Source of the DNA: Heterostelium multicystogenum
Lineage: Eukaryota; Evosea; Eumycetozoa; Acytosteliales; Acytosteliaceae
NCBI GenBank assembly: GCA_003667245.1
Contig: RCNN01000345.1
Coordinates: forward strand, 1 to 20,803
DNA: 20,803 nucleotides
Direction: 5' to 3'
A program made the translations under genes and the position numbers. Of this stretch, positions 8,901 through 18,403 are shown one piece after another. The first letter of the stretch is position 1; the number at the start of each line of letters is the position of its first letter. A model generated the notes under the pieces. That model worked only from the letters and a program-made list of their open reading frames with translations, did not search any database and was not told the origin of the DNA.

Positions 8901-11900
8901 AGAAAACTATGCTGTCGGAATTCTTGGACTCACATCCGGTGTTAGGTTGCCTTACCCTCTATAACCAAATCTTGAGCCGAAACTGTCATTGTTGTAGGAC
9001 CTAGAATGCTGACAATTACTACATCGACTGACTTCTTGTAGACAGTGGTTTTAGTGGAATGAGATTTACCCAAAGAGTTGGTTACTTTCAACATAAAGGT
9101 ATAGGATGATCCAATTTCAAGAGTGTTGTTGCTAATGGTTACTTTTAGTGCCGTGTTCATTCTGGAGGAACTCATTGAGCTCAGTAACATGGGACGATGC
9201 CTGGACTAAAACTCCATTCATACTTGAGACTCTTACCAGATCCTTTTCCGCTGACTGAATATGAACCATCTAGTACCAAATCATCACATGGACCAATGTC
9301 TTCAGGCGCTTTAATGTATGCAGTTGGAGCCACATTGGCCAATGTTGTAAGCTGTACAGACTCACGGTTGTTTGGCTCTCCACCAACAGACTCAACAGAA
9401 CCTGCATTGAACTCAATCAGATCTCCTATCTCAATGGTTGCAGAGTGTCCCAGAGTGATGGTCATGACTGAAGTCTCGGTCCAAATACATGTTGGATTTT
9501 CACCAAGTTTGTCAAAGGTGGTTTCGGAAAGATATTGACTACAGGTCTTTGGCTTGGTATTGGTCTGCGGCTTGAATGTACATTGGATATTGGTTCCAGC
9601 TTCATCAAGCTCACACGACTGAAGATGAGGTGCTGAGAGGGAGACATAGGTGTACCCACTATGTAGTGTGTAGTTTTCTGCCTTCGGCAAAGACATTCAC
9701 ATCAGATGGGAGAGTTGATGGTCCTCTTGGAACAATACAAGTAAGAATATTCTCCTCTGAGTTTACGTGTAGACCTTGGCATTGCTGTGGTCCAATATAA
9801 AACATTCTGAATTGGACAGCTGAATCCAGTACCCAGTGATGGTAATTTCATTTACCACCAGTGATAGGACCAGATGCAGGACTTGTTGAAATCAATGTGA
9901 TGTTGCAGGATTGCACATTTTCGACTAGTTTATTTCTAGCGAGCAGCTTCATCACAGGCTTGGCATCGGCCAAGAACTGTTGATAGGGACGGATATATCT
10001 CATTTGATTGGACTTGCTATCGGTATTGTAAACCATTTGACCGACACGATCGTGGATTCTATAGTACAGCAGAGGATCAGTTGGCAATTGCTAACTTGTA
10101 TCCATTGATGACAAGTTTGGCGAGTAGCTCATGGTCTTCAAGTCCGACCCCATACTCCTCTGTGAATCCACCGACCAAATTGAAGACAGATCGACGAATT
10201 AAAGAAGTTGGCGTCACCAAAAACAGTTCTTGAACAAACCCACTGTAAGTGATGCACCAAGTGGAACCCATTGTCTTTGAATGGCAGTATTCTTTGTGGG
10301 AGCCTGTGTAGTCGTGATGATAGAGTGAGGGGAAGTAACAACATCGGCTCCAGTGTAGGCAGCGACTTTAACATAGGTGGACAATGCATCAGGATAAGCT
10401 GCATTGTCATCATCCAAGAAGTATACGTATTCTCCACGTGCTGCACGTACGGCAGTGTTTCTAGCAGCACCAAGATAACGATTGGTTGTTCTGATTAACT
10501 TCCACTGGTGCTTTTTGAACTTATGATCCAGAGTCTTCAAATACTCGATGGCGTCCGTTTGGTTGCTACCATCATCAACTAAAATCACCTCATAGTTGCC
10601 ATAGGTTTGCGATTTCAATTGAACTCAATGCTTGCTTCAGAAGTGCGGGACGATTGAAGTGGACGATGCAGACCGACACCAACGGTTGGCTACTCAAGGA
10701 TGATGGATTGGTGGTAGTGTCGTTCAATATAGAGCTGCTGCTTAGCTGTGATTGCTGTGACTCAAGCTGGATATAAAACGATGACCATGAATCAAGTGAG
10801 TCGGATGCAGTGAAGGTTGGTCGAGCAATAGGTACACATTTGATATGGAGATGAGCAGCTTTCTAAAGAGTTGGAGTGGCTTGGTGTCAAATAAAACTGA
10901 GTCTCGATCCCTTTTATCCACCAATGGAACCATGGATGCTGTTGAACTTGCAATAACAGGAATGGATTTGTACAAACATTCATACAAAGTATATGGGGCA
11001 TTATCTTCAAGGGAAGGGATAATCTAGATAATTTAATAGTTAGTAAGTTATTGGAATTATCCAATTGCCATTAATATAGGACTTACAGCTAATCTATTAG
11101 GGGACTCCATGAGATATTTCAATGCTTCATTGGAAGTCTTGTCAGTAATAAACGAAACTGAGAATGGCCAGTGAAGTGCACGATTCTTGATGTAGGTCAC
11201 TGAAGATTCTCCTTTGATTGTTGAAGCTCGTCCAAGGAATGTCATCTTTAGTTTTTTGAGCTCAAAGGTTGATCCTTGCTTGGCTAGCATATCAAGAGCA
11301 TCGCAGAGCAGAACAACACCTTTTCTCTGCTCCAATCTACCAAAGAACACAAACTCCTGTATGTTTGCTGAGCGCTTCTGACTAGCGAGTACAGGTGCTT
11401 CTAGGCTCTTACTGATGCGATCTGCTGACAAGAAGGAGAGCAATACCAACTTCTCCGGGCGATGACCCAACCTTGTTTGCGAAGCCAGTCAACGATATAG
11501 GTAGATGGCGTCCAAACTAAGTCGGCCATCTCCACACTCTTTCGCTCCATATAATCGAGCTCAAATTCTGACTCTTGAGTAGCCTTGTTTTGAGTATTTG
11601 ATTGTATGACCCACGACGAGGGTCCATGGCAAACCAACAACCAGTTTTTGTTCTCTGGAAGTGCTGACCGCTTGCCTTTGCCAAAGTAGTGTAGTAGGCC
11701 ATACCCTCAAAGTCAGGGAAGTGAACAATGTCATAATTGTGATCTTTAAGATACTGGTAGACATGGTAGGAACGCTTGACCAGATAGGGATTGTCAATGG
11801 GTACTGAAGATGAAGGCAGCGAAACCAAGTTGATCTTTCGATCTTTCAGAACGGCTTTCCACTCAGAGAAGCTGAGACGCTCTGTGGCCTCGTCACGAGC

Positions 11901-12582
11901 ATACAACACCGTTACATCATGGCCACGAGCCACCAAGAAATCCGCAAGAATCGAGTAAACCGTACCAATTCCCGACGTAGAATACAATCCTTCAAAACTA
12001 CTAACTACCAATATAATCTTTAATTTTACACTTTCTTTTCTACTTAAACTATTATTATTATTATAATTAATTATTCGGTCATTTTGTATGTTGTTGTTAA
12101 TATTGGATTCAATATTTGTAAACCAATCTAAAGTAAATTAAAGTAAAGTAAAATAAATAGTTATTGGTTAGTTAATATAATTTAGTTTGTTACGTATTGC
12201 CAAGTTTTCCTGGATTTCTCTGGAAATATTTTTTGTTTTGTTTTTTATTCTGGAACTTTCTGGCAAAGAAGTTGGATATTGATATTCAAAAGATACATAC
12301 CTAGTTGTATTGTGTTATTGTTTATCTTGTATTGTAAATCATTTAGTCGATTTACGATGTCCCAGAGATTCTGTTGATACAGTTGCTCATTTAACGAATG
12401 GCTATTTACTTGACTAATAATATAATCATATTCTTCTCGCAGTGTATTGATATCGTTTGCAACTATTGGTCTTGAATGTTCGAAACTATATGTATTGATT
12501 TGTAGCGATGGTGGCACCACCAATAGAATTATAAATACTGTAAATATATATATTTATTCAATCGTCTATCTAATTGATTCAT
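5955..12582 (-). CDS. Fusion receptor-enzyme: GT4 + GT2 glycosyltransferases, IPT/TIG, REJ, GPS, TM, cytoplasmic tail
   Basis: About 2,130 codons in three exons with introns at 12128-12300 and 11024-11086. Order: short basic N-terminus and hydrophobic segment FIILLVVPPSL (about 12530); GT4 GT-B enzyme; GT2 GT-A enzyme; IPT/TIG; REJ; GAIN-like stretch; GPS with CSHLT; one TM helix; long Lys-rich then acidic tail ending KSSLKDKSKSTL. One gene rather than several is supported because GT2 runs into the IPT domain in a single uninterrupted frame (RIHDRVGQMVY to STSPASGPITGG, 10087-9848), and no promoter-like gap lies anywhere inside. The start is the least certain part: ATG at 12582 (MNQLDRRLNKYIYL) needs one frame break to reach the TM, or a further exon lies upstream. 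At least a dozen single-base frame breaks occur, each with motif continuity. Known: REJ+GPS occurs in polycystin-1-like proteins; GT4/GT2 enzymes transfer sugars from nucleotide or lipid donors. Inference: a surface or Golgi membrane protein whose enzyme half could be released by GPS cleavage. Confidence 0.8.
6690..6903 (-). other. GPS autoproteolysis motif plus transmembrane helix
   Basis: The GPS reads CVWWDQANNKWSSEGC, then VFCKCSHLTQFAVI (6903-6790). All four Cys, the Trp pair and the HLT tripeptide that serves as the cleavage site in GPS/GAIN proteins are present. About seven residues later comes one hydrophobic helix, WSKIAVIIGSVV then FGAALVAGLFIGMF and VAIRRRR (stop-transfer arginines). 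The helix crosses two single-base breaks at about 6725 and 6692. The cytoplasmic tail after it is very rich in Lys and Glu. Confidence 0.9.
7960..9660 (-). other. Domain: REJ (receptor for egg jelly) region
   Basis: IGPCDDLVLDGSYSVSGKGS then LKYEWSF (about 9290-9190) is the characteristic REJ block. Further REJ-like elements are SYTFMLKVTNSLGKS, LITLDASKSEDPNNKD followed by VLSFSWLC, DIKPGKYIFQVLVTPDD, and SPSGGKINCYTQKGTVFDKY near 8110-8060. Just upstream lies a Cys-containing stretch with LGENPTCIW and SATIEIGD. In other organisms REJ regions precede GPS motifs in polycystin-1 and sperm REJ proteins. Confidence 0.78.
9680..9910 (-). other. Domain: IPT/TIG immunoglobulin-like fold
   Basis: ITLISTSPASGPITGG opens the domain with the standard TIG signature, then EITITG, SAVQFRMFYIGPQQCQGLHV, ILTCIVPRGPSTLPSDV and VNVFAEGRK. 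Two frame breaks occur near 9850 and 9830. It links the glycosyltransferase half to the REJ half. Confidence 0.75.
9930..10690 (-). other. Domain: GT2 (GT-A) glycosyltransferase
   Basis: Motifs in order: PLVSVCIVHFNRPALLKQAL, YEVILVDDGSNQ (nucleotide-binding Asp pair), GAARNTAVRAARGEYVYFLD followed by DDN (DXD-type metal site), and VGLEDHELLAKLVINGYKLA (the ED acceptor or base motif). A C-terminal DPLLYYRIHDRVGQM follows. All expected catalytic positions are present. Breaks lie near 10617, 10220 and 10080. Confidence 0.85.
10860..12035 (-). other. Domain: GT4 (GT-B) glycosyltransferase
   Basis: The N-lobe begins VKLKIILVVSSFEGLYSTSG with GIGTVYSILADFLVARGHDV, the glycine-rich first loop and Rossmann strand typical of GT4 enzymes, then YDIVHFPDFEG and LLVCHGPSSW. 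The C-lobe has FVFFGRLEQRKGVVLLCDAL and, across the intron, PSLEDNAPYTLYECLYKS followed by PVIAS, the donor-binding acid/Pro/Glu motif of GT4. Key residues are present, so the enzyme is probably active if the frames are restored. Breaks lie near 11640 and 11465. Confidence 0.82.
11024..11086 (-). other. Intron 2 of the GT-REJ-GPS gene
   Basis: Donor GCT|GTAAGT and acceptor ATTATCTAG|ATTATC. Splicing in phase 0 joins SPNRLA to IIPSLEDNAPY and rebuilds the GT4 donor-binding motif, which makes this intron very well supported. Confidence 0.85.
12128..12300 (-). other. Intron 1 of the GT-REJ-GPS gene
   Basis: Donor CTAG|GTATGT and acceptor TTTACTTTAG|ATTGG. Splicing joins NNNTIQL to DWFTNIESNINNN in phase 1, linking the hydrophobic N-terminal exon to the GT4 exon. 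At 173 nt it is the longest intron in the window. Confidence 0.7.
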
Positions 12583-13851
12583 TCTTAACTATATATATTA
12601 TCTAAACTAAACTTGACTTTCTAAAACTATTATTAAATTATAAACTAAATAAATAAATAATATATATATATAACAATAATAATAATAAATAATGAATTAT
12701 TATTAATTATAACAACTTGAAGAAGTAAAATAAGAAGATGGTTGTTGTATGTTTGTATGTTTTGGCAAGTGTAGGATTAGGAATTGATGAATGACGTCTG
12801 TATTTTTAGTTCAGTATATTTTGATGATTCTTTCCTTTCAATTACTCTACTTTTTTGTCAATCATGTCCATATTCATTCTACTACTACAACTACAATGAA
12901 ATGAAGCTAATTGATTGGATTTGATGTGATATGATGTGATGTGATGTGAGGTGATGAGATACGATGATACAATAAGATGCTATATTGTGATATCGAAAGG
13001 TGTGGGGTGATGTGATGTGTGTGGGAGTGGACAACCAATGCATTATGGAGTAATTATTTACCCTGTGCAGTATATCTTTATGATTAATCGCAAGACTGTG
13101 GGATTATGCGAAAGAATAAATGAATAATTGCTAATCTATTCTTTCAAATGAATGAGTGAAATAGTTGTTGATGATTATGCTTAAGCTGATGATGCTGATA
13201 CTGATACTGATGATACACTGCACTACACGACTCCAATTATTTACTCGACCAATGTGATTGTGTGTCTTCATTTAACTCCATTAGGAAATAATAATAATGC
13301 TAACCCCAGACTGCCTTCATTGTTATCAACCTGTCTGATCAATTATACACTAAAAATTGATTGATTCGCATCACACCATATCCTATTATTGGCAGACGAC
13401 ATATATACACGACAAGTCAAACAACAGCAACAACAACAACAACACTCTGCAGTATATCTGTGGTTTCGTGGATAATTCATGTAGAGACGTGCAAATACAC
13501 AATGATAAAGTGTAATTAGGAAAACATTTTCCAAAAAACATATGTAAAATCAATCACTTTCACACACCCACATTAACACAACCTGCAAATACAAATAAAT
13601 AAACATACACACAAGATATTTTGGTGAATTTTCATTATCATCATATACTAGTATTATTTTGATTGATTTACATTATATTAATTAATATATCATCTCCTTG
13701 AGATGTTATATCTTGTTTTGTTAACATCATTAATTTTGATTGATTGACAGATCTAATTAGGTATGATTTTGATTTTAGTTGATTTGGTTTTAATATGGCA
13801 CAAGTTGTTATTTTATTGATGGATGATTGATTGATTAATTATTTGATCGAT
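12583..13851. other. Long intergenic spacer with simple-sequence DNA
   Basis: About 1.27 kb between two minus-strand genes. It holds AT dinucleotide and ATA/AAT runs (12640-12720), a GT/GA-biased TGATG/TGTGATG-like tract (about 12920-13025), a TGATAC/TGATGC tract (about 13185-13215) and a short CAA/CAG run (about 13420-13443). No ORF with protein-like composition and no RNA gene is visible. An upstream exon for the large gene could lie here but cannot be shown. Confidence 0.5.
13812..13817 (-). terminator. Poly(A) signal of the RMDN-like gene
   Basis: AATAAA on the minus strand, 34 bases after the TAG stop at 13854-13852. Confidence 0.5.
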
Positions 13852-14535
13852 CTATTTTGATTTCTTCAAAGCCTCAGCAACCAAGTTCTTCTCAAAGTCT
13901 GATTTGGCATCCATTTTAGATACTTTGACGTACCATTCTTTGGCGCTGGCGGTGTTCTTCAGGGCTGCGTAGGTGTCACCAATGAAGAGTGCGTTACGGA
14001 TCATGGTGGGATCACCCTTGTCAGCACGCAAGAAGAAGTCCAATGCCTCTTGGAATGTGGCAGTTGGTGGTGTACCAAAGAGAGCAGAGGCAGCGGTACG
14101 CTCAACCCAGCTGATGTTGGCGACACTGAAGCACCAACGACCGAGCAAGTGGAGTGTAGTTGGATCCTCTGGCTTCAACTCGAGTGAACGGAGAGCATGC
14201 TCTTTGATTTTGTAGGCATTGGCAATCTTCTCCTTGGAGGAGACATGGTCACCGAGACCACTGGTGATGATAGACCACCACTTGTGGATAGCCCAGTGCT
14301 GCTCATTCTTGGCGAGTGCCTCGTTGATAAGGGCCATAGCCTTGTTGAGCAACTCCAACTTCTGTGCCTTATCGGTGATTTCTTCGTTCTTATCGTAGTA
14401 GGAACGAGCCAAACGCCAAGTGATCTCAACGTTGTCTGGGTAAGTCTTGTGGGCCTCTTCCAACAAAGGGTAGATTTCAGCATATTGACGATTCAAGTGC
14501 AAGGCATCTGCACGACTAACAATTTCATCTGCCAT
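13852..14535 (-). CDS. RMDN1: RMDN1-like protein (regulator of microtubule dynamics family, FAM82)
   Basis: 227 residues, a single uninterrupted exon from ATG 14535 to TAG 13852. The protein is all TPR-like helices: LNRQYAEIYPLLEEAHKTYP, ITWRLARSYYDKNEE, then AIHKWWSIITSGLGDHVSSK and GRWCFSVANISWVERTAA, followed by GTPPTATFQEALDFF. The last three are hallmarks of the RMDN/FAM82 family. Animal members have an N-terminal mitochondrial or transmembrane extension; here the TPR region begins almost at the start Met, so the product is probably soluble, or targeted by another route. Worm RMD-1 binds microtubules; human relatives sit at mitochondria and ER-mitochondria contacts. It is the only complete gene here with no frame break. 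An acceptor-like TTTTAAAACAG just before the ATG may mark a 5'-leader intron. Confidence 0.9.
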   Translation of the reverse strand: MADEIVSRADALHLNRQYAEIYPLLEEAHKTYPDNVEITWRLARSYYDKNEEITDKAQKLELLNKAMALINEALAKNEQHWAIHKWWSIITSGLGDHVSSKEKIANAYKIKEHALRSLELKPEDPTTLHLLGRWCFSVANISWVERTAASALFGTPPTATFQEALDFFLRADKGDPTMIRNALFIGDTYAALKNTASAKEWYVKVSKMDAKSDFEKNLVAEALKKSK

Positions 14536-14953
14536 CTCTTTCCTGTTTTAAAATAATACTATCGAATGAACTTGATTAAATATTATAAATTATATATATT
14601 ATATTATCTATTTACAAAATGGGATTATAACTAAATGAATGAGTTGTGTGTTGCTGATAATAAATTGAGTTTTACCCCCTATGTGTTGAGTGAATTAAAA
14701 AATCCGAAATTAATCATGAATTTTCATGAACAAACCCCACTTTCCTTTATTTTAATAATCACGACCAAATTTGTCATTATGATCATAATCATTTTCCTTT
14801 TTTGGTCCTAGGACCCAATCAGACCTAATTTGGAGTATTATAATTATTTGGATTGATTTTATTTTATACAAGGTTTCTTTCTTTCTTTTGATTGTTTGTT
14901 AATTAGCAGCTTTTGTTGTTGTATTGATGCTTTCCATTAATAAAACTCTTGTT
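14536..14953. promoter_or_regulatory. Upstream region of the RMDN-like gene with two perfect palindromes
   Basis: 418 bp between two minus-strand genes. It contains ATTATGATCATAAT (14776-14789) and GGTCCTAGGACC (14804-14815), both perfect palindromes 14 bp apart, plus a TCATGAATTTTCATGA near-repeat (about 14715-14730) and C-rich ACCCC stretches. No gene is seen. Confidence 0.4.
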
Positions 14954-17900
14954 CTATGGATAGTAATGTTTTGATGTCGATTGTTGTACATTGGTTTTCT
15001 TCTCTTTCCATTGGCTAAGTAATTTAAGCTCTTGATCGATGGATGTTGGTTGTTGTTGTTTGTTGGTTGGCTCGCTGATTGATGTGATTGAAAATAGTGA
15101 ACTTTCTCCAGGACCCAGAAGTCTGGCGAGGAATGTGTCGCTCTGTCTTGGGATCTTTTGAATCCAGAGATCTAAAACATTTTGGAACGATGAAAGTAAC
15201 ACCAGAGTTGGAGGAACGGAATTTCGAATCTGGTCTGGATCACCTTGCCGTGGTACTCGTCCATAGTGACTCGATCCATTCCGGTGACTGTGAAGCATAT
15301 CTGGTCGTTGAACCAGGTAGATGATGAAAATGCAAGTTGGAATGAGCTGGCGTCGTAGAAGGAGGCCTGCACGTTGTGGAATGGGTAGTTGAGCAGGCAT
15401 TGGTGGATGAGTTCGCGCGATACTGAATCACCTTCAAACACGACATCGGCTTGGAACGATGCTTCGAAACGTGGCCATTGCTGAAGGAACTGGTGTTTGT
15501 TTGTATTTGAATGGGATAAGGAATTGATTCCAGTCGAACTGGTAGTCTTGGAGACGTGTCTCAATTGGAATCATTGTCAAGGGTGGTGGTTTGGTGGATT
15601 GGGATGACTCAATTTCGGTCATACCTGAAGGGTGTCCGTATGTAATGGAGAATGTAACGTAGTTATGGTCGAGTCCAGTAACTGACAATGGCACTTCAAA
15701 TTGGTATGACTTCTCAGGTAGAAGCTTTGCGATTTGGTGGCGTGACTGGGTGAGTGGATGAGGGAATTCGAGGTGACCAGCCAGTCCAAGTGTCAGTGTG
15801 ATGTTCTTTAGGGCAAATGGAAGCATGTTTGTAACTGTGATATTCAGGCTGATGGTGTGCAGGGTTGGATGTGCGGTATGGTTGATTTCAACCCAGATAG
15901 GATCACCGCATCCAGAGAGCAGAGTGGTCTCCCTCGATGGACGGTCACGGATCGATGATCCATAGTGCTCACCAGCAAGTCCAGTGATAGCCTTCTTACA
16001 TTCATAGGCAAAAATATCGCTAGCAGTTCGTAGTGAGTTGGAACTTTCAATAAACTCGATGGGAATACAATAGGAAAAGTCGATGTTTGATGGGCTGAAT
16101 GAAGGAGTTCCACGCACTGATGGATTGGAGGTTGCTTTCTTGATGAAACGTGCCACGAGTGACAACTTCTTTGTTGGATGCGTATCCTTCGATCAAATCA
16201 TCCAATGTTCTCTGCACGGCTGTATCGGCTGAGGTGATGTTTGCACCCATCAAATAAAGACACTCGAGTGCACCCAACCAGAATGCGCTGAGTGGCTTCA
16301 ACTGGATGGGAACTGCTCTTCCGTACTGCGACACACCCATAACCATATTTCTGATGCTTCCATTGAATTGTGTGAACTTTGCTTGGTTGTCCAAGTAAAG
16401 GAATCTTGCGCGTAGAGTATTGATCAACAAGATTGAATCGCTCTGCTCATATACTTTGTTGGCTGGTGATCTTAGCAAATGTAAAGCCAACAAGAAAATC
16501 GATTGCAAACATATGTAGTCGGATGGAATCTTGGGAATTTGTTCCAAGAGTTCTGAACGAAGAAGTGACAGGAGTTTCTGTGCATTTGTCGAAGATTCAG
16601 TTGTGCTGCCTGCTGGCAGAGTGACACGGCACAGCCAGTCGACAAAACGAATACAATATTCATGGTGCAGAGAGACGCTCTCCAGTCCATAATACACACT
16701 TCAAACAGACTTCTGAGATGTTCAATGCAATCTGGTGGAGATGAAATAGTGCTGTAGAGGTTGACAATGATGAGCCAGATGTCGACATTGATGCTGATGA
16801 CGATGAAAGTGATGAGCTATTGTTGGTATTTCCGCTGTTGGTATTGCTGCTGCTGCTGCTATTGTTGTTGTTTTCTTCTTGAAGATATTTAGATAGAATG
16901 TTATGATGACTTGCAACCATAGAGACGACAATCTCCTCACGGAAACTACTGCTGTCGTCTTGGAATGTCGAAATCAATACGCTGTCGGCCATTAATGGTG
17001 TAAATAGATTGCTCTTTCCGCTGGTAATAACATGTCTGTCGATGAGCAATTCAAAAGTTCGAATAAGATAAGATACACGCTGGTTTGAATCTGTAATGGT
17101 TTTGATTGAAGGGAAGATACGGACTAGAGTTGCGAGGAGGAGATCGTCGTTTAGCATAGGGAGCACTCCATGATTGCCAGGAGGATTGGAAGTGGGTTTA
17201 GTGTCATTCCCTCACGTCTGAGCAGTCCGATGAATGCTGTGAGAACTGGCTGAATCCAGGTGTCGTTGTGCTGATTGGCCTGGGTCAGAAGGAGATCGAG
17301 AACCGCCTTTCCAACTGCAAAGACAAGCGCGTCGTTGGTCGATCCAAGGAGTCCGAGGAAGTGATCGACCAGGTTGGCGACAATATTCTGAGGAGTGGAG
17401 AGACGTGGCTTCAAGCTGAGCTTGGTGCATCAGAGGACGGCCACATGGGTGTGCCTGCTGCGCGCGAAATGGTGTCAGCCAAATAGGCAAGTGTGTTGGA
17501 CTGCGACGTGACGCATAGAGATATCGATGTGGTCGGCACGACTCAACAGCGAGTCAAAGTGGTCGACCAGCTTGGCGGTGACGACCTCGCTGTGCACCGT
17601 CAAAGCTTGTCTACGTACCGGACTGTTGTCAAACTCGTCGGTGTGCGACACCGAACGTGAAATCTCAGAGAATAGGGTGGATACCGCATTGAAAGCTGCT
17701 TTGGTACACCTGTGGGAGAGACTCGTCAAGCAGACGCTCGACAATCAGGTCCCAGCCGGTGGACACAAACGACTTGTACAGCTGCAGAGTACTGTTTTTC
17801 TGTAGAATAGGAGTGTGGTCAGCGAATCGAGTGCGACACGACGTACACTCTGATTGGCGTGGCGGACCAGTGGTCCAAAGTCGGCGTTTCCAACCATGAG

Positions 17901-18286
17901 CAACTCGGTCAGCACCGGTGATATTGTGGCAATGATTTCAACAAACTGATGACCACCTCAGTATCGTCACTATTCAGATCCTTTACAATCACAGGAATGG
18001 CCTGTGACCATTCTTGTCTACTACATTTACAACTTTTTCAATATATTTATACGAGAGTATTCTTGATGTTTTATTATCTCCATCTGTAATACACTACACA
18101 ATAATACATTAGTATCCTAATCCAATAACTAACTAACCTAACTATCAAACTTACCTTTAACAAAGAAGGAAAGAATAGTGTAGGATCTCTACCTTGATTT
18201 ATCCAATATTGATTCAACTTTTGTAATCCACTCATTTGTTTGAGTGGATCACTACTATTTAAATCTTCATGTATTTCTACCTCCAT
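14954..18286 (-). CDS. TPLATE: TPLATE, large subunit of the TSET membrane-trafficking complex
   Basis: About 1,080 codons from ATG 18286 (MEVEIHEDLNSSDPLKQMSG) to TAA 14954 (...STSKHYYP), with an intron at 18084-18154. The N-terminal two thirds is an adaptin-like helical solenoid: RILSYKYIEKVVNVVD with LNSDDTEVVISLLKSLP, KAVLDLLLTQANQHNDTWIQ, LVRIFPSIKTITDSNQRV, SFREEIVVSMVASHH, and IALNISEVCLKCVLW. The C-terminal third is an appendage-like beta domain: GCGDPIWVEINHTAHPTLHT, ITLTLGLAGHLEFP, YQFDWNQFLIPFKYKQTPVP, then QQWPRFEASFQADVVFEGDS. These blocks line up in order with plant TPLATE (SDPCYVE, VGLSGALY, LLLPHKISPVEFFRLWPS). Known: TSET is an adaptor-related complex found in plants and Dictyostelium that acts at the plasma membrane. 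A poly-Ser/Asn insert lies at about 16780-16880. About eight frame breaks are present, most in the 17400-18100 and 15160-15550 regions. Confidence 0.85.
18084..18154 (-). other. Intron in TPLATE
   Basis: Donor TTAAAG|GTAAGT and acceptor GTGTATTACAG|ATGG. The best continuation is FFVK to DGDNKTSRILSYKYIEK, which implies one frame break just before the donor (near 18175). Confidence 0.7.
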
Positions 18287-18305
18287 TCTTGTCGCTCTAT
18301 ATATA

Positions 18306-18308
<3 letters not shown>

Positions 18309-18403
<95 letters not shown>
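18309..18403. repeat. (TATC)n microsatellite, about 24 copies
   Basis: A perfect tetranucleotide array of 95 bp, followed by a T-run and degenerate TCTATATA repeats to about 18440. It lies 22 bp upstream of the TPLATE start codon, so probably in its 5' leader or core promoter, and some 490 bp upstream of the RBM17 start. Open frames across it (YLSI repeats) are not genes. Confidence 0.95.

Noticed and set aside
7063..9800. Plus-strand ORFs opposite the REJ/GPS region (60-113 residues)
   Set aside because: No motifs and no splice support; they are shadows of the minus-strand gene.
12245..12523. A stand-alone 92-residue gene on the minus strand
   Set aside because: It is the first coding exon of the GT-REJ-GPS gene plus intron sequence; the donor GTATGT lies at 12300 and the spliced frame continues into GT4.
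5955..12582. Several separate genes (two glycosyltransferases, a REJ protein, a GPS protein)
   Set aside because: The splits coincide with single-base frame breaks inside conserved domains, not with start/stop and promoter-like spacers; the GT2-IPT junction is in one frame.
13343..13534. Minus-strand ORF with eight cysteines in a row
   Set aside because: The cysteines come from a CAA/CAG simple repeat read on the other strand; the rest has no protein-like pattern.
18309..18403. CRISPR or satellite array
   Set aside because: A four-base unit without spacers in a eukaryotic genome; a simple microsatellite.
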